This document shows positions 30,902 through 39,502 of a DNA stretch of 64,000 nucleotides, piece after piece. Origin of the DNA: Bradyrhizobium sp. BR 10289. Lineage in GTDB: Bacteria > Pseudomonadota > Alphaproteobacteria > Rhizobiales > Xanthobacteraceae. The translations under genes were made by a program, and so were the position numbers. The notes beneath the pieces are model-generated. The model had not been told where the DNA came from, did no database searches, and saw nothing but the letters and a program-made list of their open reading frames with translations. Location of the stretch: NCBI RefSeq assembly GCF_019455385.1, contig NZ_JACOFR010000006.1:62001-126000 (forward strand). The letters are read 5' to 3'. Each line of letters opens with the position of its first letter. The stretch's first letter is position 1.

Positions 30902-31519
30902 ATGGATCGCCCGCCCGCCATGTTCATCGCCGATGCCCCCGGCCTCGATTTCCTCAATTCGGTGGCGACGCCGGTCGACACGCCCGTCGATTGGCTCGCC
31001 GATGGCGATGGCCTGATCGACTGGCTGGCCCAGGCGAAGCTGGTGCCCGCGGAGGAGCTGCACGCATTGAAGGCGCGCGCGACGCCGGCCGAGCTGGATG
31101 CGGTCGCCGATCAGGCGCGCCGCTTGCGCGAATGGTTCAGGGGCTTCGTTCGCAAGCATGCTGGCCATCCGCTCTCGGCGGCGGCTCTCAGCGAGCTCGG
31201 TCCATTGAACAGTTTGTTGGAATGCGACGACACCTTCGGTCGGATCGAAGCCGGCCCCGGCGATCGCCGCCCCCTGTCACTGCAAAGGAAGCGGCGGTGG
31301 CGATCGCCCGAAGCATTGCTGCTGCCAGTCGGCGAGGCGATGGCGAAATTCGTCTGCGAGGAAGATTTTACGGACGTGAAGGCCTGCGAGGGCCACAACT
31401 GCACCATGCTCTTCGCCGACCACACCCGCAGGCGCGCGCGCCGATGGTGCGTCATGGCGATCTGCGGCAACCGCGCCAAGCAGGCGGCGCATCGCGAGAG
31501 GCTCAAGAGCAGGCAGTGA
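30902..31519 (+). CDS. CGNR zinc-finger / ABATE domain regulator
   Basis: The 205-residue protein has the N-terminal ABATE domain and a C-terminal CGNR zinc finger, with the signature ACEGHNCTMLFADHTRRRARRWCVMAICGNRAKQAAHR (shown here only by its parts: ACEGHNC, RRWCVMAICGNR). Members are thought to be stress-related transcription regulators. The start at 30902 has AAGGGA 7 bases upstream. It is transcribed away from the epoxide-hydrolase-like gene with operator-like inverted repeats between them. Confidence 0.88.
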   Translation: MDRPPAMFIADAPGLDFLNSVATPVDTPVDWLADGDGLIDWLAQAKLVPAEELHALKARATPAELDAVADQARRLREWFRGFVRKHAGHPLSAAALSELGPLNSLLECDDTFGRIEAGPGDRRPLSLQRKRRWRSPEALLLPVGEAMAKFVCEEDFTDVKACEGHNCTMLFADHTRRRARRWCVMAICGNRAKQAAHRERLKSRQ

Positions 31520-31859
31520 GGGAGATCCGCGCCGAGCAGCCGCGGGAGATGCCGCTGAACTTGCTTCAGTCGGTGTATGTGCTCCTCAATCAACGCCTGC
31601 TTTGTTGGCCCCGCGAGCGGGGTGTTCACATCGCCGTGTGGGAGCCACGCAGGCTTGATGTGACGTCCCGGTGTGAAAGTGATTATTAGACCGACCTATG
31701 TGATAATCCGCCGTTGCGGGGTGAGATGGTCGAGAAGGACGGAATGCTTGAGCCTGGATTGGGGATGACGGCTGTAGGCGTGTTGCTGGCCACCGTCGCG
31801 GGCTGCGTCCGCGTCTTTCTGACCTTGGGGTGAGGCGCCCGGCGCCGAAAGACAAGTCG
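31520..31859. other. Gap with no supported gene
   Basis: The 340 bases hold a small hairpin (ccccgc-ga-gcgggg at 31609-31622) about 90 bases after the CGNR gene, and an AT-rich patch at 31679-31710 that may be a promoter for the lipoprotein gene. A 35-codon frame at 31726-31833 encodes a hydrophobic peptide with a lipobox-like VAGC, but has no good ribosome-binding site and I do not call it a gene. Confidence 0.3.
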
Positions 31860-32249
31860 ATGTCTCCACGATATGAGCTGGCGCGGTATGGGCACCGAAG
31901 GTCCGCCTTCGGCCGGTCTCTGGCTGTCGTCCTGACGCTCCTGCTCGCGGGATGTGCATTGAGCGGGGATCCGCCACCTGCCTATCAGCCTACGCACGCG
32001 CCGAGCGCGAAGGCGGTGCAAGACGGCATCAAGAAAGGAGCCGCTGAGGCCAAGCTGACCGGAGCACTCGAGACGACAGCCGTCCGTCCGACCGACCACG
32101 GGCCGGGGTCATATTTCGCCTGCGTGAGGCAAGCTCGGCCCTCAGCCCCTGCCTATTCGGTGTTCTTCGACGATGATGCCTACAAGGGGATCCAGGGCTC
32201 GGTGATCGTCGAGGCCTGCGAAGCCCAGTCGTGGGTTCCGTTCAGTTGA
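31860..32249 (+). CDS. Small lipoprotein of unknown function
   Basis: The 129-residue product has a signal peptide ending in the lipobox LLLAGC. The rest is a small domain with SYFACVRQARPSAPAYSVFFDDD and a final VIVEACEAQSWVPF; two cysteines may pair. No function is recognised. The ATG at 31860 is preferred over an upstream GTG because it gives the usual signal peptide length. Confidence 0.75.
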   Translation: MSPRYELARYGHRRSAFGRSLAVVLTLLLAGCALSGDPPPAYQPTHAPSAKAVQDGIKKGAAEAKLTGALETTAVRPTDHGPGSYFACVRQARPSAPAYSVFFDDDAYKGIQGSVIVEACEAQSWVPFS

Positions 32250-32369
32250 TGCCGGATGCAATGGCTCGATGGGCGGCGCGGGCCCGGTTCCGTGCCCCAA
32301 AATCCACCCAATCGGCGGTCACTAAGCCCCGAGGGGACCTTTTTCTCCCGTGATGGGACTGCTGGACTG

Positions 32370-33302
32370 ATGCTTGATTTGAGGCGAGTCGTCGCGCTGG
32401 CAGCGCTTGTGCTGCTCGCCCTGGGCCCCGGCATGGCCGTTGCCTCACCTGCCAAGTCCAAGCGCACGGCGGTCGCGACCCCTGCGCCGCCGCCTGCTGC
32501 TCCAGTCGAGCCGCTGCCGCCGCCAAAGATCTACCTGTTCCGCGGCGCCATGGGACCGATCTTCTCGACCGGCATGGACCGGCTCGAAGAGAAGCTGACG
32601 AAAGCGGGCTTCTCGGCCAACGTCTATGAATTCACCATCTGCCGGTGGATCGGTGATCGTGCCATCGCCAGCTACAAGGAAAGCCCGGCGCCGATCGTGC
32701 TGATCGGCCATTCCATGGGCGGGTTGTGCTCGATCGTCATCTCCGAGATGGCAGCGAAGGAGAACATCCCGATCAGCCTCGTCATCGCGATCGACCCCGC
32801 GCATGCGACCGGTGACGTGCCGCTCAATGTCGAACGCTTCATCAACATCTTCCTGTCCGACAGCGTGCTCGGCGGCGGCGATGTCGTGGCCGTGCCGGGC
32901 TTTCGCGGCCATTACGCGAGCTACGACCTGAAGGAGAACAGCCGCGTCTCGCACATCAACATCGAGAAGTCCGACGACATCCACCGCCAGATTGTCGAGA
33001 TGGTGACGCAGCTGCCGCGCATCCCCGCGCAGAGCCAGGACGATGCCGTGCCGCTGCGCTATCTCGTGCCCGGCGATACGCTGGTCGAATTGTGGGACAG
33101 CGGCGTGCGGGTGCCGGTGCGCCGCGGCGACACCATGGAGAGCATTGCCGCAGCCAACCGCGTGCCGCTGTGGACGCTCGCGCAGAGCAACTCGCTCGCG
33201 GAGAACGCGCCGCTCACCCCCGGCCAGTCCATCATCGTTCCGCGCCATCTGACCCCGCCCGAGCCGGCGGCCGCGATGGCGGTGCCGCAGGGGCGACGAT
33301 AA
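32370..33302 (+). CDS. Exported alpha/beta-hydrolase-like protein with LysM domain
   Basis: The 310-residue product has a signal peptide (VVALAALVLLALGPGMAVA), a Pro-rich spacer, a hydrolase-like core starting KIYLFRGAMGPIFSTGMDRLEEKL with the elbow IGHSMGG at 112-118, and a C-terminal LysM-like module (VRRGDTMESIAAANRVPLWTLAQSN) of about 45 residues. LysM suggests binding to peptidoglycan or chitin-type glycans. The core is paralogous to the protein from 27562-28281, which lacks LysM. The enzyme activity is inferred only from the elbow motif. Confidence 0.82.
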   Translation: MLDLRRVVALAALVLLALGPGMAVASPAKSKRTAVATPAPPPAAPVEPLPPPKIYLFRGAMGPIFSTGMDRLEEKLTKAGFSANVYEFTICRWIGDRAIASYKESPAPIVLIGHSMGGLCSIVISEMAAKENIPISLVIAIDPAHATGDVPLNVERFINIFLSDSVLGGGDVVAVPGFRGHYASYDLKENSRVSHINIEKSDDIHRQIVEMVTQLPRIPAQSQDDAVPLRYLVPGDTLVELWDSGVRVPVRRGDTMESIAAANRVPLWTLAQSNSLAENAPLTPGQSIIVPRHLTPPEPAAAMAVPQGRR

Positions 33303-33589
33303 GACGCCTCCCATGCCTGGCTGGCCTTACGGATGCCGCGGCAACCATCTCGATGCAGATGCCACCGGGGTGGATCGAGCCGCAGAGGCTTGGCCCGCAG
33401 GTTGATAGGGCGCAGTGAGAAGCGTCAGAAACAAGGCCCTCTCAGCGGCGTATTTGGCAGCGGGCCGGCCATTTTCGGACCCTTGCATAACGAGGCGTCC
33501 TTCCGTCGAGCAAACACGCCACCGCCATGTCCTTCGCCCGCACCTTTTCAAAAACACTTCGAATGTGGGGAAGCTATCTGACATCTCAG

Positions 33590-33826
33590 TCAGCCCTGGG
33601 CGCTCGCGGTCTGGAGCGCAGTTGTATTCCCGATCGCCGTGTTCGGAGTTTTGAAGGCGAGCGGAAAGGTGGAGGCCGAGAGTTTTTCGATCGCGGCGCG
33701 CTCTTCCGACAGGCGCCGCTCGATGAACCGCCGCTCGAACTTGGTCAGTTCGGTCTTGAGCAAGCGCCGGTAGCGGCCGATATTGCTGCGGTGCGCGCAC
33801 AACAGGGCGAGTTGGTCGTCAATCAT
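33590..33826 (-). CDS. Small hypothetical protein (78 residues)
   Basis: I do not recognise a function. The 78-residue frame encodes an Arg/Leu-rich helical protein (NIGRYRRLLKTELTKFERRFIERRL) with a looser C-terminal end. Coiled, charged helices of this type are plausible for a real small protein. It lies in the same strand and order as the next two genes (33851 and hsp20). Confidence 0.55.
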   Translation of the reverse strand: MIDDQLALLCAHRSNIGRYRRLLKTELTKFERRFIERRLSEERAAIEKLSASTFPLAFKTPNTAIGNTTALQTASAQG

Positions 33827-33850
33827 CGTCGTGACCGGCTGAGTGATTGG

Positions 33851-34168
33851 CTAGGCTGCGAGGCTGGTTCGCGAGACGGATCTGATGCGGACCGGCTTGC
33901 CACCGGGCGGTCCCTTCGGATGGTGATCGAGCAAAGCGAGGGCTTCGAGAACTTCGTCGATGGTGACCGCCTTGTCCGAACCGGGGAGTTCTCTCGACGC
34001 CGGGTTTGAGGCGATTCTGGCTGCGTCCGAGGCCCAGGATGCCAGGATCGCGCGCTTCTCGCCGATCGACAAATCCGGCTCCGCCACGACGTCGCGCGGA
34101 TGATCGTAGACGGAGCCGGGATGCAATATCGCGTTCAGGTCGATGATGTTGTCGGCATGATCGATCAT
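33851..34168 (-). CDS. Hypothetical protein next to hsp20
   Basis: I do not recognise a function. From the ATG at 34168 (with a gaaggggacc ribosome-binding region upstream) the product has 105 residues. It includes VVAEPDLSIGEKRAILASWASDA and AVTIDEVLEALALLD, two likely helices, with a basic end. It follows hsp20 on the same strand with a 119-base gap, so it may share heat-stress control. Confidence 0.7.
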   Translation of the reverse strand: MIDHADNIIDLNAILHPGSVYDHPRDVVAEPDLSIGEKRAILASWASDAARIASNPASRELPGSDKAVTIDEVLEALALLDHHPKGPPGGKPVRIRSVSRTSLAA

Positions 34169-34287
34169 GAGAGGTCCCCTTCTCCTTTCGCTAAACCTCT
34201 GGTTCGCAATACGGCACGACATGGACGGCCAGGACAGATCCCGCCCGGCGACCGGGCGGGAGTACCGAGCCCTCCGATCAACGAAGT

Positions 34288-34746
34288 TCAGGCGGCCTTG
34301 CTCTCGAGCTGATGCACGCTGCCGGCAGGCGCGCCATGGTTGATGGGGATTCGCCGCGGCTTCATGGCATCGGGGATTTCCCGGATCAGCTCGATCTTCA
34401 GCAGGCCGTTCTCGAACGCGGCGCTCTTCACCTGGACATAGTCGGCGAGGTTGAACTGCCGCTTGAACGGACGCGCGGAAATGCCCCGATAGAGATATTC
34501 GCGCTCGGTTTTGTCGGCCTTGTGCCCCTCGACGGTCACAGCGTTCTGCTCGGCCGTCACCGATATCTCGTCGGGCGAAAAGCCTGCAATCGCCAGCGAA
34601 ATCTGGTAGCGATCGTCGCTGACACGCTCGATGTTGTAGGGGGGATAATTGTCCTCGCCGGCACGCTGTGCCGTCTCAACGAGGTCGAAGAGGCGATCGA
34701 AGCCGATGGTCGAACGCCAGAGCGGAGAGAAATCGTAAGTGCGCAT
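34288..34746 (-). CDS. Small heat shock protein, Hsp20 family
   Basis: Hsp20 proteins bind unfolding proteins and hold them for refolding by other chaperones. The 152-residue product starts MRTYDFSPLWRSTIGFDRLFD, typical of the IbpA-like class, and has an alpha-crystallin domain with the conserved AFENGLLKIEL. The ATG at 34746 is chosen because the ROSE element ends at its ribosome-binding site. Translation is expected to rise with temperature. Confidence 0.95.
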   Translation of the reverse strand: MRTYDFSPLWRSTIGFDRLFDLVETAQRAGEDNYPPYNIERVSDDRYQISLAIAGFSPDEISVTAEQNAVTVEGHKADKTEREYLYRGISARPFKRQFNLADYVQVKSAAFENGLLKIELIREIPDAMKPRRIPINHGAPAGSVHQLESKAA

Positions 34747-34861
34747 AGCCAAATCCTCCAAGGAGCAAAATGGATACGAGCGGCACCGGACACGACCGGT
34801 GCCCGTCTCAATGTTTTCCCGACCCGTCAGGCGTGGGGAATGCCACCTCTCGGCAGCCACG
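34747..34861 (-). promoter_or_regulatory. ROSE-type RNA thermometer in the hsp20 leader
   Basis: On the - strand the leader ends TTTTGCTCCTTGGAGGAT, 7 bases before the ATG. The Shine-Dalgarno GGAGGA (34754-34759) can pair with UUGCUCC (34762-34768), the hallmark of ROSE elements, which melt on heating. An upstream hairpin, GGCACCGG-N6-CCGGTGCC (34782-34803), matches the layout of several hairpins seen in ROSE leaders. The 5' limit is estimated. Confidence 0.85.
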
Positions 34862-34869
34862 AAAAAATA

Positions 34870-34893
34870 AAAAAACACGATTCTGGTTTCAAG
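34870..34893 (-). promoter_or_regulatory. Candidate heat-shock promoter for hsp20
   Basis: On the - strand CTTGAAA lies at 34893-34887, upstream of an AT-rich run that includes TTATTT. CTTGAAA is the -35 sequence of sigma-32 (RpoH) promoters. The spacing is roughly right, but the -10 is poor, so this is a weak call. Confidence 0.4.
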
Positions 34894-34977
34894 AGGGGGG
34901 CTGAAATTTTTCTGAGCCCCGCCGTGGTAAACCCGGCGAACGATGCTCGCGTTCGCGGTGCCGGAATCATTCAGCCC

Positions 34978-36051
34978 CTAAACATTCGATCCGTGGATCG
35001 CGTCGATCACGGCATCGGTGACTTCCTTCGTCGTCGCCTTGCCGCCGACATCGGGCGTCAGCACGCCAGCGGCACAGACCCGTTCGACGGCCTTCATCAG
35101 CCGCACCGCTGCGTCCTTCTCGCCGAGATGCTCCAGCATCTGCGCGCCGGTCCAGAAGGTCGCGACCGGGTTGGCGATGCCCTTGCCGGTGATGTCGAAG
35201 GCCGAGCCGTGGATCGGCTCGAACATCGAGGGGAAGCGGCGCTGCGGATCGATATTGCCGGTCGGCGCCACGCCGAGGCTGCCGGCCAGCGCGCCGGCGA
35301 GATCCGAGAGGATGTCGGCGTGCAGGTTCGTCGCAACGATGGTGTCGAGGCTGTTCGGGTGCAGCGTCATGCGCACGGTCATGGCGTCGACCAGCATCTT
35401 GTCCCAGGTCACGTCGGGGAATTCGGTCGCGACTTCGGCGGCGATCTCGTCCCACATCACCATGCCGTGGCGCTGCGCGTTCGACTTGGTCACCACGGTC
35501 AGGAATTTTCGCGGGCGCGACTGCGCGAGCTGGAACGCATAGCGCATGATGCGGGTGACGCCGACCCGGGTAAACACCGCGACTTCGGTGCCGACCTCTT
35601 CCGGCAGGCCCTTGTGCGCGCGGCCGCCCATGCCGGCATATTCGCCTTCCGAATTCTCGCGCACGATCACCCAGTCGAGATCGCCGACGCCGACATTGCG
35701 CAGCGGCGAGGCGACGCCCGGCAGGATCTTGGTCGGCCGCACATTGGCGTATTGGTCAAAACCCTGGCAGATCGGCAGGCGCAGGCCCCACAGCGTGATG
35801 TGGTCGGGCACGTCAGGCGCGCCGACGGCGCCGAAATAGATCGCGTCGAATTTCTTGAGCTCGGCGAGGCCGTCCGCCGGCATCATCACGCCGTGCTTCT
35901 TGTAATAGTCCGAGCCCCAGTCGAAGGTCTTGACATTGAACGCGATGTCGCCGCTGCGCTTGGCCAGCGCCTCCAGCACGCGGACACCGGCCGAGATCAC
36001 CTCAGGGCCGATGCCGTCGGCGGGAATGGCTGCGATCGAGTGGGTACGCAT
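34978..36051 (-). CDS. Tartrate/D-malate dehydrogenase family protein
   Basis: The 357-residue product is an NAD-dependent beta-decarboxylating dehydrogenase of the isopropylmalate/isocitrate superfamily, closest in pattern to tartrate dehydrogenase/decarboxylase. Visible are the N-terminal IPADGIGPEV, the substrate-loop arginines near RPTKILPG, the VRENSEGEYAG motif, and the metal site DILSDLAGALAGSLG. It sits 21 bases downstream of an MFS carrier on the same strand, which suggests uptake and oxidation of a hydroxy-dicarboxylate. The exact substrate (tartrate, malate or other) is open. Confidence 0.88.
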   Translation of the reverse strand: MRTHSIAAIPADGIGPEVISAGVRVLEALAKRSGDIAFNVKTFDWGSDYYKKHGVMMPADGLAELKKFDAIYFGAVGAPDVPDHITLWGLRLPICQGFDQYANVRPTKILPGVASPLRNVGVGDLDWVIVRENSEGEYAGMGGRAHKGLPEEVGTEVAVFTRVGVTRIMRYAFQLAQSRPRKFLTVVTKSNAQRHGMVMWDEIAAEVATEFPDVTWDKMLVDAMTVRMTLHPNSLDTIVATNLHADILSDLAGALAGSLGVAPTGNIDPQRRFPSMFEPIHGSAFDITGKGIANPVATFWTGAQMLEHLGEKDAAVRLMKAVERVCAAGVLTPDVGGKATTKEVTDAVIDAIHGSNV

Positions 36052-36072
36052 GGGAAGGCTCCGTGTGAGAGA

Positions 36073-37371
36073 TCAGCGGGATTGCGGGATGGGTTCGACG
36101 GGCGCGATTTTCGCGCGGGACAATAGCAGGGTCAGCATCGCGGAGAGAACCAAGAGCCCGCTGACGAAATAGAGACCGCCGACGAAGCTGCCGGTCTGGT
36201 CCTTGATCCAGCCGATGATGGCGGGACCGACGAAGCCGCCGAGATTGCCGATCGAGTTGATGGTGGCGATGCCGGCCGCCGCCGCGGGGCCTGACAGGAA
36301 CAGCGTCGGCATGCTCCACAGCGGCGGCTTTGCCGAGGAGATGCCGATATTGACCAGCGCGAGGGCGACCAGTACCGCGACCACGCCGGTTGCAAGGCCG
36401 GCATAGGCGAGGCCCGCGGCGGCGATCAGGCAGGCCCAGACGACGTGCCAGGTGCGCTCGCCGGTGCGGTCCGAATGGCGCGCCCACAGGATCATGGCGA
36501 CGACCGCGGCGGTTGCCGGCAGCGCGTTGAGGAAGCCGACCTGAAGCGAGGACAGGCCGAACTGCTTGATGATCTGCGGTGCCCAGACGCCGAGCGTGTA
36601 GAGGCCGGCCGAGGTGCCGAAATAGATCAGCGACAGTGCCAGCACACGCGGATCGGCAAGCCCGCGCCAGATGCTGTGGCTCGCGGTCGCAGCCTTGCTG
36701 GTGGTCTCGATGTTCATGGTCTCGACCAGCCAGCGGCGCTCGTCGTCCGCAAGCCATTTTGCTTTTTCCGGGCGATCGGTGAGGAAGACGAGCACGACGA
36801 ATCCGAGCAGCACGGCCGGCAGCGCTTCCAGCATGAACAGCCATTGCCAGCCCTTGAAGCCGAACAGGCCGTCCATCTCCAGCAGAGCGCCCGAGATCGG
36901 CGAGCCCAGCACGGTCGAGAGCGGGGCTGCCGCCATGAACAATGCGGTCACCGCCGCGCGCTGGCGTGCCGGGAACCAGTAGGAGAGGTAGAGGATGACG
37001 CCGGGAAAGAAGCCGGCTTCGGCGACGCCGAGCAGGAAACGCAGGGCGTAGAAGCTGGTCGCGCCCTGCACGAATGCCATCGCGGCAGAGACGATGCCCC
37101 AGGTGATCATCACCCGCGCGATCCAGATCCGCGCCCCGACCTTGTGCAGGATGATGTTGGAGGGCACCTCGAACAGGAAATAGCCCCAGAAGAAGATGCC
37201 GGCGCCAAAACCATAGACCGTGGGCGACAAGCCGATGTCCTTGTTCATCGTCAGCGAGGCGAAGCCGATATTGACGCGGTCGATGAAGGCCACGAAGTAC
37301 AGCAGCATGATGAAGGGAACGATGCGCCAAGTGATCTTGCGCAGCACGCGCGTCTGAATCTCGCTCGCCAT
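36073..37371 (-). CDS. MFS transporter of the anion:cation symporter (tartrate/phthalate) type
   Basis: The 432-residue product has 12 hydrophobic segments. The ACS-family marker is the N-terminal pattern WRIVPFIMLLYFVAFIDRVNIGFA, followed by AGIFFWGYFLFEVPSN. Members import tartrate, phthalate, glucarate and similar acids. It lies upstream of the dehydrogenase gene and is divergent from a LysR regulator, which is the usual arrangement for an inducible catabolic gene set. Confidence 0.9.
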   Translation of the reverse strand: MASEIQTRVLRKITWRIVPFIMLLYFVAFIDRVNIGFASLTMNKDIGLSPTVYGFGAGIFFWGYFLFEVPSNIILHKVGARIWIARVMITWGIVSAAMAFVQGATSFYALRFLLGVAEAGFFPGVILYLSYWFPARQRAAVTALFMAAAPLSTVLGSPISGALLEMDGLFGFKGWQWLFMLEALPAVLLGFVVLVFLTDRPEKAKWLADDERRWLVETMNIETTSKAATASHSIWRGLADPRVLALSLIYFGTSAGLYTLGVWAPQIIKQFGLSSLQVGFLNALPATAAVVAMILWARHSDRTGERTWHVVWACLIAAAGLAYAGLATGVVAVLVALALVNIGISSAKPPLWSMPTLFLSGPAAAAGIATINSIGNLGGFVGPAIIGWIKDQTGSFVGGLYFVSGLLVLSAMLTLLLSRAKIAPVEPIPQSR

Positions 37372-37454
37372 CCTCGCCTCCCCAAAGCACCGGTTTGTTG
37401 TTGTGAGGCGGCAAGCCTAGGCCTAGGCGGGAGGCATACTCAATTGGTGCTGGT

Positions 37455-37475
37455 TTATACAAAAAAATGATATAA
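37455..37475. promoter_or_regulatory. LysR-type operator candidate
   Basis: ttata and tataa form an inverted repeat with an 11-base spacer, in the gap between the MFS gene and the divergent LysR gene. LysR-type regulators typically bind short dyads of about this size near their own promoter. Confidence 0.5.
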
Positions 37476-37505
37476 TCACGGACGCGAAAGACGAGAGAAT
37501 GGCAA

Positions 37506-38423
37506 ATGGAATTGCATCAGCTCAGATGCTTCGTAGCGGCGGCCGAGCAGCTGCATTTCGGCCATGCGGCGCAGCAGCTCCAGATGCTGCCGTCCGCGCT
37601 CGGGCGGCAGATCAGGCTGCTGGAGGAGGATCTGGGCACGCGGCTGTTCGCGCGAACGACGCGCGCGGTGTCGCTCACCGACGACGGCACGACGCTGCTG
37701 CGCGATGCCCGCGCCATCCTCGCCAGGGTCGAGGCGGTCGAGAACAACTTACGTAATCGCTCGCGTGCGGGCGCCGCGCGGCGGCTCCGGGTCGGCGCCA
37801 TCGACAGCGCGGCGGCCGGTCTGTTGCCGCCGCTGCTGCGCGATTTCCGCGACAGGCATCCCGACATCGCGGTGCAACTGCTCGAGGACAAGACGGTCCG
37901 GCTGCTGCCGAAGATCTTGACCGGCGCGCTCGATCTCGCTTTCGTTCGCCCGCCGGTGCAGCCGGACAAGCGGCTCGAATTCCGCGACCTGCTGCAGGAG
38001 ACCGCTATTGTGGCCTTTCCGCGGGGGCACGCGCTGGCCGAGCGCAGGTCGATCACATTGGCGCAGATTGCGGAGGAGGCGATGCTGGTGCCGGACCGCC
38101 GCTCGCGGCCGCACAGCCACGATCTCACGATGAAACTGTTCGAGCAGGCCGGCTTCACGCCGCGCATCGTGCAGGTCGCCGACGAGAAGCAGACCATCAT
38201 CAACCTCGTCGCAACCAAGCTCGGCGTTGCCATCGTGCCGCGCTGGACCACGCGGATGGCGGTGACGGGTGTGCACTTCGTGCCGCTGCGGCCGAAACAG
38301 AGCGGGCCCGTCGGGCGATTGCCGCTGGCGGCGGCCTGGCTGCGCGGCTCGCGTGATCCGGCCCGCGATGCCATGCTGGCGGTGCTGGAGGCGCGCCTGC
38401 GCAGCTATGCGCGGGAGGCGTGA
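37506..38423 (+). CDS. LysR-family transcription regulator
   Basis: The 305-residue product has the N-terminal winged helix-turn-helix (MELHQLRCFVAAAEQLHFGHAAQQL, TRLFARTTRAVSLTDDG) and a C-terminal substrate-sensing domain. It is divergent from the tartrate-type carrier and upstream of an aspartate dehydrogenase gene 36 bases away on its own strand, so it may control both sides. The effector is unknown. Confidence 0.93.
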   Translation: MELHQLRCFVAAAEQLHFGHAAQQLQMLPSALGRQIRLLEEDLGTRLFARTTRAVSLTDDGTTLLRDARAILARVEAVENNLRNRSRAGAARRLRVGAIDSAAAGLLPPLLRDFRDRHPDIAVQLLEDKTVRLLPKILTGALDLAFVRPPVQPDKRLEFRDLLQETAIVAFPRGHALAERRSITLAQIAEEAMLVPDRRSRPHSHDLTMKLFEQAGFTPRIVQVADEKQTIINLVATKLGVAIVPRWTTRMAVTGVHFVPLRPKQSGPVGRLPLAAAWLRGSRDPARDAMLAVLEARLRSYAREA

Positions 38424-38458
38424 GCGGCTATGACACTGGTCTGGACAGAAGGTGGAAG

Positions 38459-39286
38459 ATGATGACCGATCGGAATGCTTCGGGTGAATTGCGGGTGGCC
38501 ATCGCCGGGCTGGGCTCGATCGGCGCCAAGATCGCGACCGCGCTCGATCAGGGCATCGAGGGACTGAAGCTCTCGGCCGTGGCCATGCGCGATCCCGTCA
38601 AGCATCAGGGCTTCATCAACGGCCTGCGCCATCAGCCGAAGATCCTGCCGCTCGACCAGCTCGGCGATGCCGCCGACATCGTGGTCGAGTGCGCGCCGAC
38701 CAGCCAGCTGCGCGCGATTGTCGAGCCTGCGGTGAAGCGTGGCAAGGCTGCCGTGGTGGTCAGCGTCGGCGGCCTGCTCGACAATTTCGATCTGGTCGAT
38801 CTCGCCCGCGCCAATGGCGGGCGCATCCTCGTGCCCACGGGCGCACTGATCGGGCTCGACGCCGTCAACGCCGCAGCGGTCGGGACCATCCATTCTGTGA
38901 AGATGGTGACGCGCAAGCCGATCGACGGGCTCAAGGGCGCGCCGTTCATTGTCCAGAACGGGATCGACATCGACAGTCTGCGCGAGCCGCTCAAATTGTT
39001 CGAGGGCACGGCGCGTGAGGCGGCGAAAGGCTTTCCGGCAAATCTGAACGTTGCCGTCGCGCTGTCGCTGGCCGGCGTCGGGCCAGACCGCACCATGGTG
39101 CAGATCTGGGCCGACCCGACCGTGACGCGCAACGTTCACCGCATCGAGGTCGAGGCGGATTCGGCCCGCTTCTCGATGTCGATCGAGAACATCCCGTCGG
39201 AAAATCCCAAGACCGGCCTGATCACGGCGCTGTCGGTGATCGCGCTGCTGAAGAAGCAGCGCGCCACGCTGTGTGTGGGGACGTGA
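38459..39286 (+). CDS. nadX: Aspartate dehydrogenase (NadX-like)
   Basis: L-aspartate dehydrogenase makes iminoaspartate or oxaloacetate and ammonia and can feed NAD synthesis. The 275-residue product has an N-terminal Rossmann motif (VAIAGLGSIGAKIA), a lysine/arginine-lined active site (VKMVTRKP, NLNVAVALSLAGVG), and the C-terminal Asp_DH_C domain (VTRNVHRIEVEADSARF). Here it follows a LysR gene, and no NAD synthesis genes are near, so a catabolic or amino-acid role is as likely as NAD supply. Confidence 0.85.
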   Translation: MMTDRNASGELRVAIAGLGSIGAKIATALDQGIEGLKLSAVAMRDPVKHQGFINGLRHQPKILPLDQLGDAADIVVECAPTSQLRAIVEPAVKRGKAAVVVSVGGLLDNFDLVDLARANGGRILVPTGALIGLDAVNAAAVGTIHSVKMVTRKPIDGLKGAPFIVQNGIDIDSLREPLKLFEGTAREAAKGFPANLNVAVALSLAGVGPDRTMVQIWADPTVTRNVHRIEVEADSARFSMSIENIPSENPKTGLITALSVIALLKKQRATLCVGT

Positions 39287-39303
39287 TGGGCGGAGGCGCT
39301 CTA

Positions 39304-39463
39304 TCACCGTCACCCCCGCGCAACGGCGAAGCCGTTGTCGCTGGAGGCGCTCGCCTCTTCGGCGAGCCTCGAAGGGCGAGGGCCCGGCTGCATCGGGGCC
39401 GCACATCCTTCGAGGCTTCCGATGGGGCGCTCTGCGCCCCATCACTCGCACCTCAGGATGACG
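39304..39463. repeat. Palindromic intergenic repeat, family E
   Basis: About 160 bases with several hairpins: gcaacggcgaagccgttgtc, ctcgcctcttcggcgag, and gatggggcgctctgcgccccatc. It ends cacctcaggatgacgg, the type of end known from widespread rhizobial repeats. It fills the gap between nadX and the next gene. Confidence 0.7.
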
Positions 39464-39502
39464 GATTACGTATGCGATCGCCCGTCGTGGCGCTATCTCG
39501 TC

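Noticed and set aside
31726..31833. A 35-codon frame with a hydrophobic stretch and VAGC
   Set aside because: It could be a tiny lipoprotein, but it has no convincing ribosome-binding site and no family I know.
34312..36126. A 604-codon open frame on the + strand across hsp20 and the dehydrogenase gene
   Set aside because: It covers two good genes and the ROSE leader on the other strand.
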